A DNA stretch of 64,000 nt from Kitasatospora herbaricolor (GTDB lineage: Bacteria > Actinomycetota > Actinomycetes > Streptomycetales > Streptomycetaceae): the NCBI RefSeq assembly GCF_030813695.1, contig NZ_JAUSVA010000002.1, positions 2,418,001 through 2,482,000 of the forward strand, read 5' to 3'. Under the pieces are notes generated by a model. That model saw nothing but the letters and a program-made list of their open reading frames with translations. It had not been told where the DNA came from and did not search any database. Of the stretch, positions 37,491 through 47,713 are shown one piece after another (the stretch's first letter is position 1; each line of letters begins with the position of its first letter). A program made the translations under genes and the position numbers.

Positions 37491-38720
37491 GTGCGTCATC
37501 GTTCAGCGCTTGTCGTGAGCATCGCCGTCATCGGAGCGCTCAGCCTCTCCGCCTGCGGCTCCCGCGACGAGAAGAAGGCCGGCGACACCGCCGGCGGCGC
37601 CTCCACCACCGTCACCATCGGCGTGGACGCCCCGCTCACCGGCGACCTCTCCGCCCTCGGCCTCGGGATCAAGAACTCCGTCGACCTCGCCATCAAGCAG
37701 GCCAACGAGAAGAACGAGGTCCCCGGCGTCAAGTTCCAGATCAAGGCCCTGGACGACACCGCCAAGCCGGCCCCCGGCCAGCAGAACGCCACCCAGCTCG
37801 TCGCCGACAACTCCGTGATCGGCGTCGTCGGCCCGCTGAACTCCAGCGTCGCCCAGTCGATGCAGCAGATCTTCAACGACGCCAACCTGGTCGAGATCTC
37901 CCCCGCCAACACCGGCGTCGCCCTCACCCAGGGCGAGAAGTGGGCCACCGGCACCAAGGCCCGCCCCTTCAAGTCCTACTTCCGCACCGCCACCACCGAC
38001 GCCGTGCAGGGCCCGTTCGCCGCCCAGTACCTCTTCAAGGACGCCAAGAAGACCAAGGTCTTCCTCATCGACGACCAGAAGACCTACGGCGCCGGCCTCG
38101 CCGCCACCTTCAAGGGCGAGTACACCAAGCTCGGCGGCACCATCGTCGGCGAGGAGCACGTCAACCCCGACGACCGCGACTTCAGCGCGATCGCCACCAA
38201 GGTCAAGGCCTCCGGCGCCGAGGCCGTCTACTACGGCGGCGAGTACCCCGCGGCCGGCCCGCTCTCGCTCCAGCTGAAGGACGCCGGCGCCAACATCCCG
38301 CTGATGGGCGGCGACGGCATCCAGAGCGGCGACTTCATCAAGCTCAACCCGAAGAGCCAGGGCGACCTCGCGACCGCCGTCGGCCTGCCCGTCGAGGCGC
38401 TCCCGACCGCCGCGAAGTTCATCGCCGACTACAAGGCCGCCGGCTACAAGGACGCCTACGAGACCTACGGCGGCTACTCCTACGACAGCGCCTGGGCCAT
38501 CATCCAGGGCGTCAAGGCCGTCGTCGCGGCCAACGGCGGCAAGCTCCCCGAGAAGCCCCGCGAGAAGGTCGTCGAGGCCGTCCAGAAGATCTCCTTCGAC
38601 GGCGTGACCGGCAAGGTCTCCTTCGACGAGTTCGGTGACACCACCAACAAGCAGCTCACCGTCTACGCCGTCAAGGACGGCAAGTGGGCCGTGGAGAAGT
38701 CCGGCACCTTCGCCGGCTGA
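37491..38720 (+). CDS. livK: Branched-chain amino acid ABC transporter, substrate-binding lipoprotein
   Basis: The 409-residue protein has a lipoprotein signal ending in LSAC (Cys22) and then the two-lobed type I periplasmic-binding fold (VTIGVDAPLTGDLSALGLGIKNSVDLA, ISPANTG, VFLIDDQKTYG, YYGGEYPAAGPL, quoted in part). It captures leucine, isoleucine or valine, or related amides, and passes them to the LivHM channel. GTG 37491 follows AGAAGGGGA. Codon use is strongly biased, so it is likely highly expressed. It is the first gene of a five-gene operon. Confidence 0.95.
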   Translation: MRHRSALVVSIAVIGALSLSACGSRDEKKAGDTAGGASTTVTIGVDAPLTGDLSALGLGIKNSVDLAIKQANEKNEVPGVKFQIKALDDTAKPAPGQQNATQLVADNSVIGVVGPLNSSVAQSMQQIFNDANLVEISPANTGVALTQGEKWATGTKARPFKSYFRTATTDAVQGPFAAQYLFKDAKKTKVFLIDDQKTYGAGLAATFKGEYTKLGGTIVGEEHVNPDDRDFSAIATKVKASGAEAVYYGGEYPAAGPLSLQLKDAGANIPLMGGDGIQSGDFIKLNPKSQGDLATAVGLPVEALPTAAKFIADYKAAGYKDAYETYGGYSYDSAWAIIQGVKAVVAANGGKLPEKPREKVVEAVQKISFDGVTGKVSFDEFGDTTNKQLTVYAVKDGKWAVEKSGTFAG

Positions 38721-38832
38721 CCCGCACCAGCCGGCAGTACCAACCGAACCACCCGCGCGGGGGCGCCACGAGTGCCCCCGCGCGCGCCCACATCCCCCAC
38801 CCACGCGGACAACGCACAACGGAGGCCCAGCG

Positions 38833-39758
<926 letters not shown>

Positions 39759-39762
<4 letters not shown>

Positions 39763-41588
39763 CCACCATGACCACAGAGATCACCCCGGTCATCCCCGTG
39801 CCGGAGCGCGCCGCCCGGGTCTTCACCGTCCTCGCGGCCGTCGCCACCGCCGGCACCGCCCTCACCGCCTGGACCTGGACCGCCGACTTCCCCGGCGACC
39901 TCACCTTCTACGGCTCCCCCGCCGGCCTCCAGTGGCTCACCCTCATCGGTGGCCTGATCACCGCCGTCCTCACCCTCGCCCGCTACGGCATCCCCGGCCT
40001 GCGCTGGACCAGCCCCGCCGGCGGCAACAACGGCATCCTGCTGGCCGCCCTCGGCACCGCCGCCGTCAGCTGGTTCGCGATCATCGCCATCGCGGTCGAC
40101 CTCGGCGGCCTCGCCAACCTCGAACCCGGCGGCTGGCTGGCCGGGCTCACCTCGCTGCTCGCCGTCACCGGCGCGCTCGGCCTGCCGCTCGACCGCCGGA
40201 CCGCCGACAGCCTCGGCAAGCCCGACTACCGGTGGCTGCTGGCCGCCGGCATCGGCTACCCGGTGCACCACCTGATCACCCGGACCCTGCGGCTCGCCAA
40301 GATCGAGCGCAAGCTCCCCCCGGCCCGCGAACTGCCCTCCTGGGTCGAGGTCCTGCTGATCATCGCCGCCTTCGCGATCGGCCTGTTCGCCATCACCTTC
40401 GGCATCGACACCGAGTACGGCGAACTCTTCACCGGCTACCTGATCCTGACCGGCTTCACCGTCGCGGCACTCGCCAAGACCGGCCTGCTGCAGCGCCTGC
40501 GCGCCCTCACCGTCAAGCACCGCCCGGTCGCCACCGGCGCCGCCTTCTCCGCCGCGGCCGCCTTCCCGTTCACCCAGACCAGCGACCAGTACACCTCCGT
40601 CGCGGCGAACATCCTCATCTTCGCCACCGTCGCCCTGGGCCTGAACATCGTCGTCGGCCTCGCCGGCCTGCTCGACCTCGGCTACGTCGCCTTCCTCGGC
40701 GTCGGCGCCTACGCCGCCGCCCTGGTCTCCGGCTCCCCCGCCTCGCCCATCCACGTCGCCTTCCCCTTCTGGGCGGCAGCGCTCACCGGCGCAGCGGCGG
40801 CCATGGTCTTCGGCGTCCTGATCGGCGCCCCCACCCTGCGGCTGCGCGGCGACTACCTCGCCATCGTCACCCTCGGGTTCGGCGAGATCTTCCGCATCAC
40901 CATGAACAACCTCAACGGAACCACCGGACCCAACGTCACCAACGGGTCCAACGGCATCCCGCGCATCCCCGACCTGCAGATCCTCGGCTTCGACCTCGGC
41001 AAGAAGCACCTGGTCGGCGGCATCGAACTCGGCCGGTTCTCCAACTACTACCTGCTGATGCTGATCATCACCGCCGTCGTCGTGCTGGTCTTCGCCCGCG
41101 TCGGCAACTCCCGGATCGGCCGCGCCTGGGTCGCCATCCGCGAGGACGAGACCGCCGCCGAGGCCATGGGCATCAACGGCTTCCGGCTCAAGCTCCTCGC
41201 CTTCGCCCTCGGCGCCTGCCTCGCCGGCCTCGCCGGCACCGTCCAGGCCCACGTCAGCTACACCGTCACCCCCGACCAGTACACCTTCGCCGAGGCCCTG
41301 CCCCCCAACTCGGCCTTCCTGCTCGCCGCGGTCATCCTCGGCGGCATGGGCACCATCAGCGGCCCCCTGGTCGGCGCCACCCTGCTCTTCCTGATCCCGA
41401 AGAAGCTCGAGTTCCTCTCCAACTACCAGCTCCTCGCCTTCGGCGTCGCCCTCATCATCCTGATGCGCATCCGCCCCGAGGGCCTCATCGCCAACCGGCG
41501 CAACCAGCTGGAGTTCCACGAGCCGGTGATCCCCGCACAATCCGCACCCGAGGACGACGCCGTACCTCTCACCAAGGCAGGGGCGTGA
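39759..41588 (+). CDS. livM: Branched-chain amino acid ABC transporter permease LivM, with long N-terminal extension
   Basis: The 609-residue protein contains the LivM permease core from about residue 290 on (NILIFATVALGLNIVVGLAGLLDLGYVAFLGVGAYAAAL, LGFGEIFRITMNNLNGTTGPNG-type loop, WVAIREDETAAEAMGIN, quoted in part). The first 290 or so residues add extra helices and a cytoplasmic loop absent from the enteric LivM. This extension also occurs in other streptomycete LivM proteins as far as I know. GTG 39759 overlaps the livH stop; ATG 39768 is an alternative. Its stop overlaps livG. Confidence 0.93.
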
Positions 41589-42427
41589 ACACCGAGATGA
41601 CCACCACCACCGCCCCGGCCCCCGCCGGGACCACCCTCCTCGACGTCCGCGGCGTCACCATGCGCTTCGGGGGCCTCACCGCCGTCAACAACGTCGACCT
41701 CACCGTCTCCGAAGGCGAGATCATCGGTCTGATCGGCCCCAACGGCGCCGGCAAGACCACCTTCTTCAACTGCCTCACCGGCCTGTACGTCCCCACCGAG
41801 GGCACCGTCAGCTACAAGGGCACCCTGCTGCCGCCCAAGCCCCACCGGGTCACCCAGGCCGGCATCGCCCGCACCTTCCAGAACATCCGGCTCTTCGCCA
41901 ACATGACCGTCCTGGAGAACGTCCTCGTCGGCCGCCACAGCCGCACCAAGGAAGGCCTCTTCTCGGCCATCCTGCGCGGCCCCGGTTACCGCCGCGCCGA
42001 GTCCGAGAGCCACGACCGGGCCATGGAACTCCTGGAGTTCACCGGCCTCGCCGCCAAGGCCGACCACCTCGCCCGCAACCTCCCCTACGGCGAGCAGCGC
42101 AAGCTGGAGATCGCCCGCGCCCTCGCCAGCGACCCCGGCCTGCTCCTCCTGGACGAGCCCACCGCCGGCATGAACCCCCAGGAGACCCGCGCCGCCGAGG
42201 AACTCGTCTTCGCCATCCGCGACCGCGGCATCGCCATCCTGGTCATCGAGCACGACATGCGGTTCATCTTCAACCTCTGCGACCGCACCGCCGTCCTCGT
42301 CCAGGGCCAGAAGATCGTCGAAGGCGACCGCGAAACCGTCCAGAACGACGAACGCGTCATCACCGCCTACCTCGGTGCCCCGCTCGAAGGCACCGGCGCA
42401 GCAGCCAGCACGGAGGCCGACCAGTGA
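41585..42427 (+). CDS. livG: Branched-chain amino acid ABC transporter ATPase LivG
   Basis: The 280-residue ABC ATPase has Walker A GPNGAGKTT, signature-region LPYGEQRKLEIARAL, Walker B LLLLDEPTAGMNP, and the LivG-type C-terminal tail DERVITAYLG. It hydrolyses ATP with LivF to drive uptake. GTG 41585 overlaps the livM stop by four bases; ATG 41597 is an alternative four codons in. Confidence 0.95.
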   Translation: MNTEMTTTTAPAPAGTTLLDVRGVTMRFGGLTAVNNVDLTVSEGEIIGLIGPNGAGKTTFFNCLTGLYVPTEGTVSYKGTLLPPKPHRVTQAGIARTFQNIRLFANMTVLENVLVGRHSRTKEGLFSAILRGPGYRRAESESHDRAMELLEFTGLAAKADHLARNLPYGEQRKLEIARALASDPGLLLLDEPTAGMNPQETRAAEELVFAIRDRGIAILVIEHDMRFIFNLCDRTAVLVQGQKIVEGDRETVQNDERVITAYLGAPLEGTGAAASTEADQ

Positions 42428-43140
42428 CCGCGCTCCTCGAGGTCGAGAACCTCCGCGTCTCCTACGGCAAGATCGAAGCCGTCAAGGGCATCAGCTTCAC
42501 CGTCAACCGGGGCGAGGTCACCACCCTCATCGGCACCAACGGCGCCGGCAAGACCACCACGCTGCGCACCCTGTCCGGTCTGCTCCGGCCGACCGCGGGG
42601 AAGATCAGCTTCGACGGGCAGCCGTTGAACACCGTCCCCGCGCACAAGATCGTGTCGCTGGGCCTGGCCCACTCCCCCGAGGGCCGGCACATCTTCCCCC
42701 GGATGACCATCGAGGAGAACCTCCTCCTCGGCGCCTTCCTCCGCAAGGACCAGGCGGGCATCACCGCCGACGTCGAGCGGGCCTACGGCCTCTTCCCGAT
42801 CCTGGGCGAGCGCCGCAAGCAGGCCGCCGGCACCCTCTCCGGCGGCGAGCAGCAGATGCTCGCCATGGGGCGGGCCCTGATGTCCCAGCCGAAGCTGCTG
42901 ATGCTCGACGAGCCCTCGATGGGCCTCTCCCCGCTCATGATGCAGAAGATCATGGCGACCATCGTCGAACTCAAGGCCTCCGGCACCACCATCCTGCTCG
43001 TCGAGCAGAACGCCCAGGCGGCGCTCTCGCTCTCCGACCAGGGCTACGTCATGCAGACCGGCCAGATCGTGCTCACCGGCACCGGCGCCGACCTGCTGAA
43101 CGACGAATCCGTCCGCAAGTCCTACCTCGGCGAGGACTAG
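42424..43140 (+). CDS. livF: Branched-chain amino acid ABC transporter ATPase LivF
   Basis: The 238-residue ABC ATPase has Walker A GTNGAGKTT, signature LSGGEQQMLAMGRAL and Walker B LMLDEPSMGLSP. It partners LivG. GTG 42424 overlaps the livG stop. The operon ends here at a strong hairpin. Confidence 0.95.
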   Translation: MTALLEVENLRVSYGKIEAVKGISFTVNRGEVTTLIGTNGAGKTTTLRTLSGLLRPTAGKISFDGQPLNTVPAHKIVSLGLAHSPEGRHIFPRMTIEENLLLGAFLRKDQAGITADVERAYGLFPILGERRKQAAGTLSGGEQQMLAMGRALMSQPKLLMLDEPSMGLSPLMMQKIMATIVELKASGTTILLVEQNAQAALSLSDQGYVMQTGQIVLTGTGADLLNDESVRKSYLGED

Positions 43141-43152
43141 CACCCCGGCGGC

Positions 43153-43194
43153 GCGCGAAGGGGCCCGGTCCACCTGGACCGGGCCCCTTCGCGC
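43153..43194. terminator. Terminator between livF and the convergent ANTAR regulator gene
   Basis: A nearly 20-base perfect stem (GCGCGAAGGGGCCCGGTCCA and complement) with a 2-base apex lies between two convergent genes, 13 bases after livF and 15 after the regulator gene. It can stop transcription from both sides. Confidence 0.85.
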
Positions 43195-43208
43195 TGCGCC
43201 GCCCCCGG

Positions 43209-43868
43209 TCACGCCTCGGGGGCGGCCTCCTCGGCCTTCTTCTTGTCCTGCGCGACGCCTTCCTCGATCACGGCCTCCGCGACGGCGGCCATGGTCATCC
43301 GGCGGTCCATCGAGGTCTTCTGGATCCAGCGGAACGCGGCCGGCTCGGTCAGCCCGAACTTCGTCTGCAGCACACTCTTGGCGCGGTCCACCAGCTTGCG
43401 GGTCTCCAGGCGCTGGGTGAGGTCGGCGATCTCCTCCTCCAGCGTCCGCATCTCGGTGTAGCGGGAGACCGCCATCTCGATCGCGGGCACCAGGTCGCTC
43501 TTGCTGAACGGCTTCACGATGTACGCCATCGCGCCGGCGTCCCTGGCCCGGTCGACCAGCTCGCGCTGCGAGAACGCGGTCAGCATCAGGACGGGCGCCA
43601 GGTGCGCGGCGTGGATCTGCTCGGCGGCCGACAGGCCGTCCAGGACGGGCATCTTGACGTCCAGGATCGCCAGGTCGGGCCGGAGCTCCTCGACCAGCTT
43701 CAGCGCCGTCGCACCGTCGCCGGCCTCGCCGACGACGACATAACCCTCTTCTTCGAGCATCTCCTTCAGGTCGAGGCGGATCAGCGCCTCGTCCTCGGCG
43801 ATGACAATCCGGGTGATCTGGGACGAATAGGTCTCAAGCGGCTCAGGCTGCTCGTCGGCGGTGCTCAC
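43209..43868 (-). CDS. pdtaR: Response regulator with ANTAR RNA-binding domain (PdtaR type)
   Basis: The 219-residue protein has a receiver domain (VIAEDEALIRLDL, phospho-acceptor Asp70 in AILDVKMP, LTAFSQ, VKPFSK) and a C-terminal ANTAR three-helix domain (KLVDRAKSVLQTKFGLTEPAAFRWIQKTSM). ANTAR domains bind paired stem-loops in mRNA and prevent termination when phosphorylated. It corresponds to the conserved actinobacterial PdtaR (Rv1626 type), partnered by a PdtaS kinase encoded elsewhere. GTG 43868 has GAGGAG upstream and a lead of about 18 residues. The gene is convergent with livF. Confidence 0.92.
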   Translation of the reverse strand: MSTADEQPEPLETYSSQITRIVIAEDEALIRLDLKEMLEEEGYVVVGEAGDGATALKLVEELRPDLAILDVKMPVLDGLSAAEQIHAAHLAPVLMLTAFSQRELVDRARDAGAMAYIVKPFSKSDLVPAIEMAVSRYTEMRTLEEEIADLTQRLETRKLVDRAKSVLQTKFGLTEPAAFRWIQKTSMDRRMTMAAVAEAVIEEGVAQDKKKAEEAAPEA

Positions 43869-43966
43869 GGGGCTCCTCGTTCCGGCGGGGTACTGCATGC
43901 ACGAGCCTACCCAGACGCGGTATGTTTGTTTTCGCGGGGTCGGGGGCCATCTTCGATTCAGCGGAT

Positions 43967-44039
43967 ACCCCGGTAGCCCAGCGGTAGAGGCAGTGGTCTC
44001 AAACACCATCCAGCGTGGGTTCGAATCCCACCCGGGGTA
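43967..44039 (+). tRNA. tRNA with anticodon CAA (Leu by code) but class-I short variable arm
   Basis: The cloverleaf is complete. The acceptor is ACCCCGG (43967-43973) with CCGGGGT (44032-44038). The D arm is GCC/GGC with CAGCGGTAGA. The anticodon arm is GTGGT/ACCAT with loop CTCAAAC, so positions 34-36 are CAA. The T arm is GTGGG/CCCAC with the canonical loop TTCGAAT. The discriminator is A44039. CCA is not encoded. The variable region is only 5 bases (CCAGC), whereas leucine tRNAs normally have a long one. Annotation tools would call it tRNA-Leu(CAA); its true amino acid identity deserves a check. Confidence 0.85.
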
Positions 44040-44163
44040 CTTTTCCTTCGATTTGAAGGCCTACGGGGCAGCAGTCGATCTTCATACCTTCGGGTGAGAG
44101 CTCGGAACGAGCCGCGGCACGGCATGCACACCGCAGTGGACTCACCCGTCCGAGGGCCCCCGT

Positions 44164-44463
44164 TCAGGAAGCCCGTTCCAGCGGCTCCATCTCAACGGTG
44201 AGCCTCATCTGCAGGGCAAGCGCCAGCCGCTCCAGCACCACGATGGTCGGCATCGTCCCACCCGCCTCGAAGCGGGCCACCGCCGGCTGCTGCATTCCGG
44301 CCTCCGCTGCGAGCTGCGCCTGGGTCATACCGAGTGCCTCGCGGCGCAACCGCACGGTTTCGCCGAGTTCGAACCTGATCCTGGCGGCCTCGTAGGCCGC
44401 ACCCGCGCCCGGCCGACCCAGGATCCCCTCGCGCATCTCACGCCATGACGTGCGTTCGGTCAT
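44164..44463 (-). CDS. XRE-family antitoxin (HigA-like)
   Basis: The 99-residue protein has a helix-turn-helix of the XRE type (RLRREALGMTQAQLAAEAGMQQPAVARFEAGG, quoted in part) after an N-terminal helix. It starts with an ATG that overlaps the stop of the upstream toxin-like gene (ATGA). Toxin first, antitoxin second is the HigBA order. It probably neutralises the partner and represses the operon. Codon use is slightly less GC-biased than its neighbours. Confidence 0.85.
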   Translation of the reverse strand: MTERTSWREMREGILGRPGAGAAYEAARIRFELGETVRLRREALGMTQAQLAAEAGMQQPAVARFEAGGTMPTIVVLERLALALQMRLTVEMEPLERAS

Positions 44464-44816
44464 GCTGTCCGCTCCTCTTCGTCGAGTGTGTGCTGTTCCG
44501 CGATGCACCGCCGCATCGCCCGCCTTGCCCGATCAACCTCGGCGGCCTCACGCATCCGCGTCTTGCGGAACACCGTCAACAAGATGATTCGCCTCCCGGG
44601 AGCAATCCAGTACGTCACCCGCATGTCCAGCTCGACCAGATGGAAACGAAGCTCCCGTAGCTTGCCATCGAGCTGCCTCGTGTGAGGTTCGCCAAGCAGT
44701 ACTCCACGCGTTTCGAGCAGGTCCACGTAGAAGGCAACGGTCTCCTGGCCATCCTGCGCAAGTCCCAGGATCCAGTCCCGGACCTCGGGTTCCAGTTCTA
44801 CTTCTCCCCAAGTCAT
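44460..44816 (-). CDS. HigB/RelE-superfamily toxin (Gp49-like)
   Basis: The 118-residue protein matches the phage-derived Gp49-like / HigB fold: an N-terminal helix pair, then KLRELRFHLVELDMRVTYWIAPGRRIILLTVFRKTRM with the basic residues that line the active site in ribosome-dependent mRNA interferases. It probably cleaves mRNA in the ribosome A site when free. It forms a two-gene module with the XRE gene, placed between a tRNA gene and pyk. Confidence 0.85.
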   Translation of the reverse strand: MTWGEVELEPEVRDWILGLAQDGQETVAFYVDLLETRGVLLGEPHTRQLDGKLRELRFHLVELDMRVTYWIAPGRRIILLTVFRKTRMREAAEVDRARRAMRRCIAEQHTLDEEERTA

Positions 44817-44927
44817 AACACGGATGGTATGAACTCGCCAGGGCAGAAACCGCCTCTCGGACGCAGCGAACGGGCGGCACTCCCCCGATAGGGGATGCCG
44901 CCCGCGTACGCCTGTACGAAGTCCGGA

Positions 44928-46355
44928 TCAGTTGTCGAGTTCCCCGACGTGGTGGACCCGGACGAGGTTGGTGGAGCCGGCCAGGCCGGGCGGGGAGCCG
45001 GCGGTGATGACGACGATGTCGCCCTTCCGGCAGCGGCCGAGGCCGATCAGGGCCGCGTCGACCTGCTCGACCATCTCGTCCGTGGTGGGGGCGAAGGGGC
45101 CGAGGAAGGTCTCGATGCCCCAGGTGAGGGCCAGTTGGCTGCGGACGGACTGCTCGTAGGTGAACGCGAGCACCGGGATCGGCGAGCGGTAGCGGGAGAG
45201 CCGGCGGGCGGTGTCGCCGCTCTGGGTGAAGGCCACCAGGTACTTGGCGTTGAGGAAGTCGCCGATCTCGGCGGCCGCGCGGGCGACGGCGCCGCCCTGG
45301 GTACGCGGCTTGTTGCTCGTGGTCAGCGGCGGGAGGCCGGCGGCGAGCACCTCCTCCTCGGAGGCCTCGATGATGCGGGCCATGGTCCGTACGGTCTCGG
45401 TGGGGTACTTGCCGACCGAGGTCTCGCCGGAGAGCATCACCGCGTCGGTGCCGTCCAGGACGGCGTTGGCGACGTCGGAGGCCTCGGCGCGGGTGGGACG
45501 GGAGGCGTTGATCATCGAGTCGAGCATCTGGGTGGCGACGATGACCGGCTTGGCGTTGCGCTTGGCCAGCTTGACCGCGCGCTTCTGGACGAGCGGGACC
45601 TGTTCGAGGGGCATCTCCACGCCCAGGTCGCCGCGCGCCACCATGATGCCGTCGAAGGCGTCGACGATGGACGCCAGGTTGTCGACCGCCTGCGGTTTCT
45701 CGATCTTGGCGATGACGGGGAGGAACCGGCCCTCCTCCGCCATCACCCGGTGGACCTCCTCGATGTCGCGGCCGCTGCGGACGAAGGAGAGGGCGATCAG
45801 GTCGGCACCGGTCCGCAGGGCCCAGCGCAGGTCGGCGACGTCCTTGTCGCTGAGCGCGGGCACCGAGACGGCGACGCCGGGCAGGTTGAGGCCCTTGTGG
45901 TCGGAGACCAGGCCGCCTTCGACCACGGTGCAGTGCACGCGCGGGCCGTCGACCCGGGTGACCTCCAGGCAGACCCGGCCGTCGTCGACCAGGATGCGCT
46001 CGCCGCGCGAGACGTCCTCGGCGAGGCCCTTGTAGGTGGTGCCGCAGATGTCCCGGCCGCCGGTGACGTCCTCGGTGGTGATGGTGAACTCGTCGCCGCG
46101 TTCGAGAAGTACGGGCCCGTCGGCGAAGGTGTCGAGTCGGATCTTCGGGCCTTGAAGGTCGGCGAGCACGCCGACGCTGCGGCCGGTCTCGTCCGCGGCC
46201 TTGCGGACCCGGCGGTAGCGTTCCTCGTGCTCGATCTGGGAGCCGTGGCTCAGGTTGAATCGGGCGATGTCCATGCCGGCGTCGACCAGGGCCTTGATCT
46301 GGTCGTACGAGTCGGTGGCGGGCCCGAGAGTACAGACGATTTTTGCTCGGCGCAT
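44928..46355 (-). CDS. pyk: Pyruvate kinase
   Basis: The 475-residue protein has all the pyruvate kinase landmarks: MRRAKIVCTLGPATDS, FNLSHGS, KIEKPQAVDNL (catalytic Lys), MVARGDLGVE (metal site), ASRPTRAEASDVANAVLDG and a C-terminal regulatory domain. It converts phosphoenolpyruvate and ADP to pyruvate and ATP. ATG 46355 gives the usual length and N-terminus; the frame is open 15 codons further. It is upstream of and divergent from the SBP operon. Confidence 0.96.
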   Translation of the reverse strand: MRRAKIVCTLGPATDSYDQIKALVDAGMDIARFNLSHGSQIEHEERYRRVRKAADETGRSVGVLADLQGPKIRLDTFADGPVLLERGDEFTITTEDVTGGRDICGTTYKGLAEDVSRGERILVDDGRVCLEVTRVDGPRVHCTVVEGGLVSDHKGLNLPGVAVSVPALSDKDVADLRWALRTGADLIALSFVRSGRDIEEVHRVMAEEGRFLPVIAKIEKPQAVDNLASIVDAFDGIMVARGDLGVEMPLEQVPLVQKRAVKLAKRNAKPVIVATQMLDSMINASRPTRAEASDVANAVLDGTDAVMLSGETSVGKYPTETVRTMARIIEASEEEVLAAGLPPLTTSNKPRTQGGAVARAAAEIGDFLNAKYLVAFTQSGDTARRLSRYRSPIPVLAFTYEQSVRSQLALTWGIETFLGPFAPTTDEMVEQVDAALIGLGRCRKGDIVVITAGSPPGLAGSTNLVRVHHVGELDN

Positions 46356-46630
46356 ACTGCTGAGCGTAGGCATTACCGGCGCGTAACAACGACGTTCCAT
46401 CGGTCGGCCTCATGACCGTTGCCGAAAGGTTCGTTGAACAATCTGACACATCGTGACCTCAGCTGCTGTGAGGGTGAGTTGCCCGCCGCCGGCGGACGCT
46501 TCTGATGCCGTTCCGTGAAGGCTTGTTCACCCCTGGTTCACCCCCCATTCCGCCCGCGCTCCCGGCCCGGCGGGACGCTTCGGATCCGACGGGGATCCCG
46601 TAGGGCGAGGTCAAGGGGGAAACGTTCGCC

Positions 46631-47713
46631 ATGAGACGTGTGGGCGGGGTGCTCGCCGCGCTGGTGCTGCTGGGCGGGGTGCTGTTCGCGGTGCTGCACC
46701 GGGCACCGGCCGGCGACGGGGGGATCACCGTGGTCAAGGGCGTGATCGGCTCCGAGAAGCGGGAGTTCTTCGCCGACCCCGAGGTGGTCGCGGAGCTGAA
46801 GGCGCAGCACCTGCGGGTGGACGCGATCACCACGGGTTCGTGGCAGATGGCGGACGCCGATCTGAGCGGCAACGACTTCGCGTTCCCGGCGAGTCTGTCG
46901 CCGGCGGAGGAGATCCGGGCGAGGCACAAGGTCTCGGGGGAGCCGGTGCGGCCGTTCTACTCGCCGCTGGTGGTGATCGCGCACGCGCCGGTGGCGGAGG
47001 TGTTGCGCAGCAACGGGCTGGCGGCGAGGGCCGAGTCGGGTGTGTGGACGTTCAAGATGGACCAGTATCTGGACGCCGTGCGGCGGGACCGGAACTGGTC
47101 GGACCTGAAGGATGTCGCGGGCCATGCGGAGTTGGCGGGCGCGGTGTACGTGACGACGACGGATCCGGCGACCTCGTCCTCGGGGGCGTTGCACCTGGCG
47201 GAGGTGTCGTACCTGGCGAACGAGCGGCGGGTGGTGTCGGACGACGCGGGGGTGGGCCGGGTGAAGGACCTGGTCCGCAAGGTGACCGCGATGCAGGGTG
47301 ACCAGAAGACCAGCAGTGACGGCCCGTTCAAGGATTTCCTGTCGAACGTGGGGAGTCCGCTGGTGCTGGTGTACGAGTCCCAGGTGGCGGCGTTGACGGC
47401 GCAGGGGCGGCCGACCGGGGATCTGGTGGTGCTGTACCCGGACACCACCGTTTCCAGTGACCACACGATGGTCGGGTTGACGGACAACGGCAAGAAGCTG
47501 GCCGATCTTTTGCGTGACGATGCCAAGCTGCGGGCGCTGGCTGTCCGTTACGGGTTCCGCCCGCAGGGTGACCCGGGGGCGTTCGGGGCGGCGTTGAACG
47601 CGAAGGCCGGACCGGTCTTCGCGTCGGACCTGTCGGCGGCGGGGATCCAGCAGGCGCCGGTGCCGGCGGTCAGGGTGCTGAACCAGCTGGTCGACGCGGC
47701 GAAGGGCAAGTGA
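46631..47713 (+). CDS. Membrane-anchored substrate-binding-fold protein
   Basis: The 360-residue protein has an uncleaved-looking N-terminal helix (VGGVLAALVLLGGVLFAVL) and a type II periplasmic-binding fold (VVKGVIGSEKREFFADPEVV, FAFPASLSPAEEIR, PFYSPLVVIAH, LADLLRDDAKLRALAVRYGFRP, quoted in part). No permease or ATPase gene is adjacent, so it is not an ordinary ABC transporter subunit. Its stop overlaps the start of the VWA-containing gene. ATG 46631 follows AAGGGGGAAAC. Confidence 0.8.
   Translation: MRRVGGVLAALVLLGGVLFAVLHRAPAGDGGITVVKGVIGSEKREFFADPEVVAELKAQHLRVDAITTGSWQMADADLSGNDFAFPASLSPAEEIRARHKVSGEPVRPFYSPLVVIAHAPVAEVLRSNGLAARAESGVWTFKMDQYLDAVRRDRNWSDLKDVAGHAELAGAVYVTTTDPATSSSGALHLAEVSYLANERRVVSDDAGVGRVKDLVRKVTAMQGDQKTSSDGPFKDFLSNVGSPLVLVYESQVAALTAQGRPTGDLVVLYPDTTVSSDHTMVGLTDNGKKLADLLRDDAKLRALAVRYGFRPQGDPGAFGAALNAKAGPVFASDLSAAGIQQAPVPAVRVLNQLVDAAKGK

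Noticed and set aside
44040..44163. Attachment-site duplication of the tRNA 3' end near the toxin-antitoxin genes
   Set aside because: I could not find a second copy of the T-arm or acceptor sequence within the following few kilobases.
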